NCBI GenBank assembly: GCA_002205965.3
Contig: NADL03000566.1
Location: 1-64,000, forward strand
DNA: 64,000 nt
Direction: 5' to 3'
DNA from: Kappaphycus alvarezii
Taxonomy: Eukaryota > Rhodophyta > Florideophyceae > Gigartinales > Solieriaceae
The notes below the pieces were generated by a model. It worked only from the letters and a program-made list of their open reading frames with translations, did no database searches and was not told the origin of the DNA. Position numbers and translations under genes: made by a program. This document shows positions 47,388-57,888 of this stretch, in pieces (positions within the stretch are counted from its first letter, which is position 1; the number at the start of each line of letters is the position of its first letter).

Positions 47388-47930
47388 ATGAACTGGAAAC
47401 GAGCGATTCTGGCTGCCGTCGTAGTCTTACCCCTCTTTGCCATTCTGGCCGTGGGTTTTGGCCAAAACCCCCACGCGGTTCCCTTCATGCTTCGTGACAA
47501 GCCGGCGCCCGCGTTTGAATTGCAGACTTTGAGTGGTCAAACGGTGTCTTCAGCGCGCTTTAAAGGTAAGCCCACGGTGGTAAACTTCTGGGCGACTTGG
47601 TGTGTGCCGTGTATCCAGGAGCATGGCCTTCTGCAATCCGCCGCGCGCTATTACGAGGGGAGTGCCAACTTTGTGGGTATCGTGTACCAGGATCGACAAG
47701 ACGCCGCTCGGGCTTACCTCAAACGTCACGGCAATGCCTTCTTGCAGCTGTGGGACGAGGGGTCGAAGGTAGCGATTGACTACGGTGTTGCCGGAGTTCC
47801 CGAGAGCTTCGTCATCGATAGCGCGGGAGTTGTTCGCTTCAAGCAGCAGGGCGTACTGACCAAGGCGATCATCGAGCGTGAACTTGAACCCCTGATCGAG
47901 GCCGATGCGCGCGCTGCGGTGGATCCATGA
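47388..47930 (+). CDS. ccmG: Thiol:disulfide interchange protein CcmG/DsbE
   Basis: This is a membrane-anchored periplasmic thioredoxin-like protein that reduces apocytochrome c. It has an N-terminal helix (residues 3-22), the active site WATWCVPC, and a cis-Pro region YGVAGVPESFVID. The 180-residue length is typical. Its stop overlaps the ccmH start (ATGA at 47927-47930), showing tight coupling. Confidence 0.93.
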   Translation: MNWKRAILAAVVVLPLFAILAVGFGQNPHAVPFMLRDKPAPAFELQTLSGQTVSSARFKGKPTVVNFWATWCVPCIQEHGLLQSAARYYEGSANFVGIVYQDRQDAARAYLKRHGNAFLQLWDEGSKVAIDYGVAGVPESFVIDSAGVVRFKQQGVLTKAIIERELEPLIEADARAAVDP

Positions 47931-48403
47931 GTGTAGCCCTCCTCGCGGTGGCTCTGTTGATGAGTGCGCCGAGCGATGACCCTTCGGGTCGGGCCGAGAT
48001 TTCGGTCGACCAAGAGCAGCGGGCATTTCGGCTCGGAAAAAAGATCCGCTGTCCGGTCTGCCAGGGCATGCCGATCTCCGAGTCGCCGGCCCAGGCTGCG
48101 CAGGATATGATGGCTCAGCTTAGGCGTTTGGTGGCCGAGCAAAAGAGCGACCGCGAGATCATCGACTGGTTTGAAGCGCGCTATGGCGAGTGGGCGATTC
48201 TCGAGCCGTCACGGGAAGGGTTTAATTTGCTCGTTTGGCTCTTACCCGGGGTGGCGTTTTTTGTGGCTCTCGGATTTTGGTTGTCGCGTGTTCGAGGCTC
48301 GCCTCCCCATCGTGTCGATCCATCGTCCGCCGCTGAAGTCGCCGATGACAAAGAGGATAACGACCGCTATCTTCGCGCTTTGCGCGACGAGGTCGAGGCA
48401 TGA
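47927..48403 (+). CDS. ccmH: Cytochrome c-type biogenesis protein CcmH
   Basis: The 158-residue protein has a signal segment, the redox motif RCPVCQG (CxxC) followed by ISESPAQAAQDM, and a membrane helix (LLVWLLPGVAFFVALGFWL) near residue 103. It handles the haem-binding Cys thiols of apocytochrome c. The start overlaps the ccmG stop, and its stop overlaps the ccmI start. Confidence 0.92.
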   Translation: MSVALLAVALLMSAPSDDPSGRAEISVDQEQRAFRLGKKIRCPVCQGMPISESPAQAAQDMMAQLRRLVAEQKSDREIIDWFEARYGEWAILEPSREGFNLLVWLLPGVAFFVALGFWLSRVRGSPPHRVDPSSAAEVADDKEDNDRYLRALRDEVEA

Positions 48404-49356
48404 TGGATTTCTACAACGTTTGGTCGGCTGGATTTACGGCTCTGACCCTAGGAGTCATCGGTGCTGCGGTTGCCGTGACGCGTTTGCGTCGTTTGAGCGC
48501 TTCGGGGGCTGATCTCGAAATGCAGATCAATGATATCGACGAGCAGCTCGAGCATATGGTTGCGCAGCTTCGCGATCTCGATCAGCAACGCGAACGGATC
48601 AGCGGCGATTTCTACCACAGTGAAAAACGTCACTATGAGGGGAAGGCTGCTCAGTTGCTGCGTCAGCGTGACCATGTGTCCGATCTTCTCAGGCGAGCCC
48701 ACGATTCGGGCCAAACCGTCGATGCCACTCCGCTCGGAAAGCCTCGAGAGGCCGCCGTTGAGGTTAGCCCGGCGATGCATTTCTTTGCGGCGCGTCCACG
48801 ACTGGTTGGCGCTCTCTGGGGCGCAGCGGCACTTGTTGTCGTTGGCGGGCTCGTGTTGTCGGTCACGTATGAGCAAGCACCACGTGCCGTAGGAACATCT
48901 CTTACGGGTAATAGTCAGAGCGCAACCGCTGGTGGTGATGCGAGCCCCGCCGCCTCGGGTCAGCTCGAACGGCTCATCGCCGAGCTCGATGACGATCCGA
49001 ACAACGTCGATGCCCTCAACGAACTTACCGGGCTGCTTCTGCGGCAGCAGCGGTTTTCCGAAGCTGCTGAGTTGAATCGCCGCGCCCTGGAGCATGATCC
49101 TACCAACACCAAGAGTCGGATCTATGCGGCGCTGCTGAAGAGTGCCTCGGGTTTAGGCGCCGAGGCGGCCAAGGAGCTCGACACCATCACCAGCGAAAAT
49201 CCCGACGTTGCGGACGGCTGGTTTTTCCGAGGGATGCTCGCGATGCAGAGTGGTGATCGTGGTAAGACCCGAGAAGTGTGGTCGCGCTACGTCGAAGTTG
49301 CACCCCCTGGGCCCCGGCGCGCCCGCATCGAGAAAATCCTCAAAACGATGGACTAG
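48400..49356 (+). CDS. ccmI: CcmI-like TPR protein of cytochrome c maturation
   Basis: The 318-residue protein has an N-terminal membrane helix, a coiled-coil region (about 35-90; EMQINDIDEQLEHMVAQLR), a second helix near residue 135, and C-terminal TPR repeats (ELNRRALEHDPTNTKSRIYA, DGWFFRGMLAMQSGD). CcmI chaperones apocytochrome c. It overlaps ccmH by four bases and ends the operon. Confidence 0.88.
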   Translation: MMDFYNVWSAGFTALTLGVIGAAVAVTRLRRLSASGADLEMQINDIDEQLEHMVAQLRDLDQQRERISGDFYHSEKRHYEGKAAQLLRQRDHVSDLLRRAHDSGQTVDATPLGKPREAAVEVSPAMHFFAARPRLVGALWGAAALVVVGGLVLSVTYEQAPRAVGTSLTGNSQSATAGGDASPAASGQLERLIAELDDDPNNVDALNELTGLLLRQQRFSEAAELNRRALEHDPTNTKSRIYAALLKSASGLGAEAAKELDTITSENPDVADGWFFRGMLAMQSGDRGKTREVWSRYVEVAPPGPRRARIEKILKTMD

Positions 49357-49440
49357 GTGGTCGACCCGATCGATTCGGCAGCGAGCCGGCTCGGAGACCC
49401 TTGCTATGCTGCCTTGCGGCAAAAGAAGCCGTCGTCGGTC

Positions 49441-51732
<2,292 letters not shown>

Positions 51733-51759
51733 TTGGGCTGAGAGGCATTGAGAAGTGCA

Positions 51760-51809
51760 GCTAGGACTCAGAGCGTAGTATCGACCATACTGCCGCTATG
51801 AGTCCTAGC
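51760..51809. terminator. Long hairpin between convergent katG and DUF885 genes
   Basis: GCTAGGACTCA (51760-51770) pairs perfectly with TGAGTCCTAGC (51799-51809). Inner arms AGCG/CGCT and AGTAT/ATACT continue the stem, giving about 20 base pairs with small bulges. It lies 27 bases after katG and 57 bases before the convergent DUF885 stop. It has no T tract. A bidirectional terminator or a REP-like element are the two likely roles. Confidence 0.6.
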
Positions 51810-51866
51810 CGTGTGTGATGCAGCGATTGACGCAAACGACGTGGTGGGTGAATCAGTCGGTTTCGC

Positions 51867-53708
51867 TCAAGCCTGCTTGGCTGCAATCCACGTAGTCACC
51901 AAATTTTCCAAGACATCCAACGGCACCGCACCGTTGGTCAGAATCACGTCGTGGAACTCGCGAATATCGAACGTGTCGCCGAGCTCCGTCCGAGCGCGTT
52001 CACGAAGCTCAAGGATCTTGAGCATGCCAATTTTGTAGGCCGTGGCTTGAGATGGCATCACGATGTAGCGTTCGATCGCTTTGACGACATCGCCCTCTGG
52101 GTTGGGTGTGTTCGTTTTCAGGTAGTCGATGGCTTGCTCCCGACTCCATTTTTTGCGGTGGATACCGGTGTCGACCACCAAACGGCAGGCACGCCAGAGC
52201 TCCATAGCAAGTCTGCCGAAATCCGAATACGGGTCCTCGTAGAAGCCGAGCTCCTTCGGAACCAACTCACTGTAAAGACCCCAGCCTTCAATATACGCGG
52301 TGTAACCTCCAAAACGACGAAAGTCAGGAACATCGCCTAATTCCTGGGCGATAGCCAATTGCATATGATGGCCCGGTATCGCCTCGTGGTAGGCCAACGC
52401 TTCCATTTGGTAGGTAGGCATGTCGGTCATATCGTAGAGATTGGCGTAGTAGATCCCGGGTCGACTGCCATCCGGGGCGGGACTCGAATAAAACGCCTTA
52501 CCTGCCGTGCGCTCTCGGAAGGGCTCGACGCGTTTGACGTTGAGTTCAGCTTTGGGAAAGGTATTGAATAGCTCAGGGAGACGTTTGCGCATCGCGTCGA
52601 TGATCCGGTTGGCTTCGGTCAGATACGCTTCACGACCCTCGTCATCGTTCGCGTACAGGAACTTCGATTCGGTGCGCATGAACTCGAAGAAGTCTTGGAG
52701 CGAGCCTTCGAACTCGACCTTTTTCATGATCCCGCGCATCTCATCGTGAATACGGCTGACCTCCGATAACCCGAGGTCGTGGATCTCGTCGGCGTTCAGA
52801 TCGGTGGTGGTGGTTTGTCGCAACGCGAAGTCGTAAAACTCGTCTCCATCGGGAAATTTCCAAGCACCATCGTCGGTTGTCGCGTCGTCTTGGGCTGATT
52901 CCAGCATGGCGATCAGCGATTCGTAGGCCGGTGCCACGGATTCGAGGAGAGCCGCTTCGGCCTCTCCAAGCAAAGCGGCACGTTCGGCTGGATCTAGCGA
53001 TTCAAGGCCGTCGAGTTTTTTCTTGAAGTCAGCAAGCAAGGCGGAGTCTTCATCCGCTTCGGGTTCGAACGGTCGTCCTTTGATCACGTTTTTACTGTCG
53101 TCTAATGCGAGACCCAGCACGAATCGTGGCGGAGAGATCCCTTTTTGTGCGCGGGATGTAAAAGCCTCTTCGACTTGGACCATCAATGGCTTCACCCCTC
53201 GAAGACGTGCGACATAAGCATGGGCGTCCGAAGCGCTGACAACCGTGTGAAAATTGATAAGAAACGACGGAATGTAGGAATGATAACCGAACATCTGATT
53301 GATGGGGTAGTTATGAAAGCGCCAGCGAAAGCCCTCGAGTTGGACGTTGAGCTGGTGCTCGAAGAGTTGGTAACTGAGTTTCGAGCTAGGAGATAGTGCT
53401 TCAAAATCGAATGTCGTCAGCTGAGCGAGCTGATCCTGGGCGATTGCGTTGTTCTCTTGCGCACGCTCGTCAGAGAGGTCGTCCCATTTGCCGTAGTCGG
53501 TTTTGATTCCCAACTGGGTCTGAGTTTCAGGACTTCGGGAAACCCCGAGTTGAAACGTGTCGGCGAAAAAACGCTCGAGCTTGGCGTCCTCGCTCTCATG
53601 GGAACCCGTGGTTGATGGTTTGGAGGCAACGTTAGTGCCAGTGCTTCTACAGCCGCCCAGTGCGGCGGCAGAAAGAACGAGGATCCGAGTACATAATTTT
53701 AAATCCAT
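51867..53708 (-). CDS. DUF885 family predicted metallopeptidase, lipoprotein
   Basis: The start at 53708 gives a lipoprotein signal (MDLKLCTRILVLSAAALGGC). The 613-residue DUF885 protein has a zinc-binding helix ALAYHEAIPGHHMQLA (HExxGH-type) and nearby YIEGWGLYSE, plus a late TGIHRKKWSREQAIDYL. DUF885 proteins resemble M32/thermolysin-like carboxypeptidases. It is probably a periplasmic or outer-membrane peptidase. The upstream in-frame Met at 53741 would mask the lipobox. Confidence 0.9.
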   Translation of the reverse strand: MDLKLCTRILVLSAAALGGCRSTGTNVASKPSTTGSHESEDAKLERFFADTFQLGVSRSPETQTQLGIKTDYGKWDDLSDERAQENNAIAQDQLAQLTTFDFEALSPSSKLSYQLFEHQLNVQLEGFRWRFHNYPINQMFGYHSYIPSFLINFHTVVSASDAHAYVARLRGVKPLMVQVEEAFTSRAQKGISPPRFVLGLALDDSKNVIKGRPFEPEADEDSALLADFKKKLDGLESLDPAERAALLGEAEAALLESVAPAYESLIAMLESAQDDATTDDGAWKFPDGDEFYDFALRQTTTTDLNADEIHDLGLSEVSRIHDEMRGIMKKVEFEGSLQDFFEFMRTESKFLYANDDEGREAYLTEANRIIDAMRKRLPELFNTFPKAELNVKRVEPFRERTAGKAFYSSPAPDGSRPGIYYANLYDMTDMPTYQMEALAYHEAIPGHHMQLAIAQELGDVPDFRRFGGYTAYIEGWGLYSELVPKELGFYEDPYSDFGRLAMELWRACRLVVDTGIHRKKWSREQAIDYLKTNTPNPEGDVVKAIERYIVMPSQATAYKIGMLKILELRERARTELGDTFDIREFHDVILTNGAVPLDVLENLVTTWIAAKQA

Positions 53709-53869
53709 ACGTGACTCCCTTGAAAAACGTCGTGGTACCACACAGCGATCTTCGACTCAATTCACCTCAGACGGCTATTTGCCAAAAAGGTAAGTTCTGC
53801 GATCGTTTCGTGCCGTTGCAAAGTCGGTATGGGGAAGGGTCATCGTGATCGGCGGGGTTTCGGCAAGGT

Positions 53870-53935
53870 TAATTATGATTTAGATTGTGAAGTTTCTAAA
53901 TTCACTTTTTTATAAAATGGATTGATATTGGTAAT
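53870..53935 (+). promoter_or_regulatory. AT-rich leader of the first 640-residue gene
   Basis: This stretch is much more AT-rich than its surroundings. It contains TATAAA (53911-53916) and a small inverted repeat GTGAA/TTCAC (about 53887 and 53901). A TTGTGA (53885-53890) sits 20 bases upstream of TATAAA, a poor spacing. There is no Shine-Dalgarno sequence before ATG 53936. It is promoter-like, but no regulator site can be named. Confidence 0.35.
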
Positions 53936-55858
53936 ATGGATATATCTGAGAAAAATACGAAGCCCGACATACGAACGGGGTTAGAGGGGCGAGTTTCAGA
54001 CGTCGCCGAGCACGATGACAGGCGTCTTGTGTTTGGAGGTGGTGAGACCATACGTCGAGCTTGGAGCCGGGCGCTCGTGTTCTACGATAGCGACACACCT
54101 GGTAACGCTTTGGCTCGAGATGAGAAGGCCGAAGTCACCTTCGCCTTTTGGTTGGTACAGACCCTCGGTCGCCAGCCTGAGCCGGGCGATGAAGTGCGGC
54201 TACCTGATACCTTCGATCGGATGATGAGCGAACTTCGTCCGGCAAGTCCGCAATCGGCGCGTTTGACCATGAGTCTGGTCGGCAAAGACGCTATCACACT
54301 CACCGTCAACCAAAAACGTCGCCAATCCCGCGCAGCGCAGGCGCGTGCGATCGGTGCGCAACCGGCTACGGCCGCCGCGTTTGGCGACGCGGGGGTTAAG
54401 AACAAGCGGGCTAAGGTTGCGAAGCGCCGGGCACGGGTAGAGCCCGGGGTCTTGCTCAACACGACCTTAAAGCAGCTAGCCCGAGCCCCGAATCCGAGGA
54501 AGGCCGATAAGATCGAACAGCTCAAAGAGCTCCCAACGTGGTCTGCGCTGCGGCCTAGCTTACCCGAGCTGTTGCGCAACTATCCGAGCGTTGATGCGTT
54601 CGCTAAAGAGGTCGATCATCTCGTTTCAAGTTTCAGTCGAGACGGCTTGAGCCGTGAGTTTTCCGAAGCGCTGCAGGGCTTTATTCGAAGTCAATTTTTC
54701 ACCGACGCAGTCGTGACGCCGGTTTTGAAGGAGGTGCAGGACCTCGCGAAGCGAGCCTCGGATGCCCTAGCGATGCTCGACGCTCCACGTGTTGTGGAGT
54801 TTTTGGCCGATAGGATTGGCTTCGGGGGCCCGAAAGAGAAGATCCTTCTGCAACTGTTCGGGCTCGGCGACGAGCGCTCCATGGCTCGATTGCAAAACGC
54901 TCGACGCGAGGGGAAAAACCTGGTCGACGAGATTCGAGTCTTGCGCGACAAGCAGCGGGGGGTTTGGGGCGACCTCAAAGCCATGGCTTCGGACCCCAAT
55001 GCTCGCCTCGGGATCCTGAAGGCATTCCCCGAGCTCACCCGCACCGCACTCGCGGGCGCGAACTTCGAGGGCGTATCTCTCGACGGCTCATCGCCTAAGG
55101 TTGACCATCCCAGCGCGGCCCATGAAACCATTGAGGAAGAACTCCGCCAAACCCATAATCATCGCCCGATTGAGGATTGGCTGTTTCTCGCAGGATCCAT
55201 CTTAGCCGGCGCCGCAGCCGGTAGTTTGTTCTTTCTCGCGGCGTTGGCGGTGCAGGTGGGCATCGAGGTTTTCAAGGTCCTAACCGCGATCACTGAAGAA
55301 GACCGTGATGGCTTGTTGCGTGCGGCGGGCTTCGCCAGCGAAGAGCAGATGAGCAACACGCGCGGCGCAGCGATTTCCGCCTACGTCTTGGGCACGGCCG
55401 CCGGGAAAGCGCTTGGGCCTAAACTCGGCGTCGAGCTCGGTGAAACGCTGGGGGAGTTGTTCAAAGATAACGCCATCGGAAAATTCTTCGCCGTGAAGTC
55501 GCTCTCCGAGCTCACCAGATTTGGCATCGACGAGCTCTCAAAGATGATTCCGCCCTGGATCACCGCGAAGCCGGTCGACGGCGAGACACCCACGCCCCGC
55601 GAAGAGTTGATGCATCAGCAGGCGTTGATCGAAGCCGCTCTCGATGCGCGAGGGGTTGATATGACTGAACTCGCCGCCGGTCGGCAAGGCGACATACTGG
55701 CTGATGATGAGCTACGTCAGGCGGCTATCACCGCATTCACGGCAACCTACGGGATGGGACTGCTCGCGATGACTCCGGAGGCGGTCGCCGAAGCGTTCAG
55801 AGCTGAACTCGAACAGGTTCAAAAAGCTTCGGTCTTGGCGTCTCGACAGCGGAAATAA
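53936..55858 (+). CDS. Unknown 640-residue protein, tandem paralogue 1, with hydrophobic hairpin
   Basis: I do not recognise this family. Residues 12-115 form a strongly conserved module (RTGLEG, FGG, then YD and GNALARDE, then TFAFWLVQTLGRQPEPGDE). A basic segment follows (about 155-167, KNKRAKVAKRRAR), then helical, coiled-coil-like regions (about 170-400). A Gly/Ala-rich hydrophobic hairpin spans about 414-447 (WLFLAGSILAGAAAGSLFF), then SNTRGAAISAYVLGTAAGK (about 465-483) and a helical C-terminus ending QKASVLASRQRK. It has no signal peptide. A near-identical layout is repeated in the next gene. The shape fits a secreted pore-former or a membrane-inserting effector, which is inference; no immunity gene is visible. 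Confidence 0.75.
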   Translation: MDISEKNTKPDIRTGLEGRVSDVAEHDDRRLVFGGGETIRRAWSRALVFYDSDTPGNALARDEKAEVTFAFWLVQTLGRQPEPGDEVRLPDTFDRMMSELRPASPQSARLTMSLVGKDAITLTVNQKRRQSRAAQARAIGAQPATAAAFGDAGVKNKRAKVAKRRARVEPGVLLNTTLKQLARAPNPRKADKIEQLKELPTWSALRPSLPELLRNYPSVDAFAKEVDHLVSSFSRDGLSREFSEALQGFIRSQFFTDAVVTPVLKEVQDLAKRASDALAMLDAPRVVEFLADRIGFGGPKEKILLQLFGLGDERSMARLQNARREGKNLVDEIRVLRDKQRGVWGDLKAMASDPNARLGILKAFPELTRTALAGANFEGVSLDGSSPKVDHPSAAHETIEEELRQTHNHRPIEDWLFLAGSILAGAAAGSLFFLAALAVQVGIEVFKVLTAITEEDRDGLLRAAGFASEEQMSNTRGAAISAYVLGTAAGKALGPKLGVELGETLGELFKDNAIGKFFAVKSLSELTRFGIDELSKMIPPWITAKPVDGETPTPREELMHQQALIEAALDARGVDMTELAAGRQGDILADDELRQAAITAFTATYGMGLLAMTPEAVAEAFRAELEQVQKASVLASRQRK

Positions 55859-55977
55859 AAGTGAGAAGCTACGTTCGAGTTTCGCATAGGCGGCTCCTGA
55901 CGCGATTAGGTGGTGCCGATCAGGCGCGAAAGATCTTGGCTTGAGCTAGACGTTAGTTAAAGGTCAGTTTCAGAGCT

Positions 55978-57888
55978 ATGAGCAGATCAGCATCGATGAT
56001 TGCGAAGCCTCGGGTGCGAACGGGTTTTGAGGGGCAAGACTCAGCCGTTGCCGATGAAAAGAAACGTCGTTTTGTATTCGGCGGCAAGGATACGTTGCGT
56101 CAGGCATGGAATCACGCTCTGGGGCTCTACGACCCCAACACATCCGGCAACGCTTTGGCTCGAGACGAGAACTCTGAGGTCACCTTTGCGTTTTGGGTGG
56201 TGCAAACCCTCGGTCGCCAGCCTGAGCCGGGTGACGAATTGCGATTGCCCGACACCTTCGACGTCATGATGAATGAACTTCGTCCGGCGAGTCCTGAGGC
56301 TGTGCGAACGGCGACGGCACTTGTGGGCAAAGACGCCATCACGCTCACCATCAACAAGCAACGCCGCCAAAGCATGGTCGCCGAAGCACGTGCGATTCGC
56401 GGGCCACCCGCTACGGCGGCGGCCTTGGACGCTCCTGGGATGGGGAACCGCCGCATCAAGCTCGGCGAGCGTCGGATGAAAATCGAGCCCGGGGTTCTTC
56501 TCGATAAGACGCTGAAAGAATTCGCGCGCAGCTACAGCAAGGAGAAGGGCGACCTGGTCCTGCAGTTCCAGAAGCTTCCGACCTGGCCCGCGCTGCGCGG
56601 CCGTCTCTCAGAGCTTTTGAGAACCTATCCGAGCCTTGATGAGCTGCAAGAGGATATCGAACGACTACTCGAGGGTTTCGATCAGGACGCGTCATCCGGG
56701 GCGTATCAGCTGCGAAAGTACTTAGGGGGACAGTACTTCACCGATATCCTCCTCACACCGATGCGAGGCAAAGTGGAGGCTTTATCGCACCGCCTCAAGA
56801 ACGCTTTGGCCCAACTCGACGATACCCGTGTCGTCGAGCTGCTGGCCGAGCAGGTCGGCTATGGGCGTCGGATGGAGCAACCATTGCTCCGACTCTTTGG
56901 CCTCGGTGACGACGATTCGATCGAGCGGCTTGCCGATGCACGACGTGAGGGCCGAAGCGTTCGTGATGAGCTTCGAGCGCTGCGCGATGAGCATCGACCG
57001 GACAGCGAGCGCATTAGAGATATCGCTTACGACTTGCTCGGTCGCAAGGAGATCTTCAACACGTTTCCGGATCTCACCCGGGAACTTCTCAAGAAGGCGA
57101 ACCATGAAGACGTATCCACCGAATCGGCTTGGCCCTTCGAATCGGGTTATCCTAATGCAGCACATGAGGCCGTGCGGCGAGGTATTCGCTGGCATGATCG
57201 CTCAGGCGAAGAGTGGATTTTCATAGCCACATCTGTCGCGGCGAGTGCCGTGACTGTCTCTGTCGGGGCGCCGTTTGCCGCGGGATTGGCGTTGAAAATC
57301 GGTGCTGACATACCTCAGCTTCTGGTTTCACTGGCCGGTGCGGATAAGGCCGCCTTGTTGCGCTCGGCTGGTTTGGCCAGTGACGAGCAGATGAAACAAA
57401 CCCGAGGCGCGGTGATCACGGCTTATGTTTTAAGCAAAGCGTCCGGAGAAATCGCAGGGGCGAAACTCAAGAGAACACTCGACCTGGTCTTCAAAGATAG
57501 CGCCATCTGGAAATTCATGGCTGAGGAAACTTTGACGGGGTTGGCCGGTTTTACCACCGAGCAGCTCTACGAGCTGGTTCCCCCGTTTATGAGCTTCGAA
57601 TCCATCGAGGGCGACATGCCCACTCCAAGCGAAGCCTTGACGCAGCAGCGGGAGTTTATTGAAGCCGTTTTGAGCACGCGGGGGGTGAATATGGAGGAGC
57701 TTGCCTGCGAAAAATTCGGCAGACTCCTGGCAAATGATGAGCAACGCGACGCGGCGATCACGGCGTTTACGGCAACCTACGGGATGGACCTATTGTCGAT
57801 GGAACCGGACGCCGTCGAAAGCGCGTTTCGCACCGAACTTAAGCAGGTCCAAAAGGCTTCGGTCATAGCCTCTCGAATGCCGAAGTAA
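55978..57888 (+). CDS. Unknown 636-residue protein, tandem paralogue 2, with hydrophobic hairpin
   Basis: This is a paralogue of the 53936 protein, with a 119-base gap between them. The N-terminal module (RTGFEG, FGG, NALARDEN, TFAFWVVQTLGRQPEPGDE) and the C-terminus (TAFTATYGMDLLSMEP, QKASVIASRMPK) are the best kept parts, and the middle has diverged. The hydrophobic hairpin is at about 412-450 (WIFIATSVAASAVTVSVG) with the following QTRGAVITAYVLSKASGE. Conserved ends and a free middle suggest ends that dock with a common partner. It overlaps the convergent tryptophanase gene by 26 bases. Confidence 0.75.
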   Translation: MSRSASMIAKPRVRTGFEGQDSAVADEKKRRFVFGGKDTLRQAWNHALGLYDPNTSGNALARDENSEVTFAFWVVQTLGRQPEPGDELRLPDTFDVMMNELRPASPEAVRTATALVGKDAITLTINKQRRQSMVAEARAIRGPPATAAALDAPGMGNRRIKLGERRMKIEPGVLLDKTLKEFARSYSKEKGDLVLQFQKLPTWPALRGRLSELLRTYPSLDELQEDIERLLEGFDQDASSGAYQLRKYLGGQYFTDILLTPMRGKVEALSHRLKNALAQLDDTRVVELLAEQVGYGRRMEQPLLRLFGLGDDDSIERLADARREGRSVRDELRALRDEHRPDSERIRDIAYDLLGRKEIFNTFPDLTRELLKKANHEDVSTESAWPFESGYPNAAHEAVRRGIRWHDRSGEEWIFIATSVAASAVTVSVGAPFAAGLALKIGADIPQLLVSLAGADKAALLRSAGLASDEQMKQTRGAVITAYVLSKASGEIAGAKLKRTLDLVFKDSAIWKFMAEETLTGLAGFTTEQLYELVPPFMSFESIEGDMPTPSEALTQQREFIEAVLSTRGVNMEELACEKFGRLLANDEQRDAAITAFTATYGMDLLSMEPDAVESAFRTELKQVQKASVIASRMPK

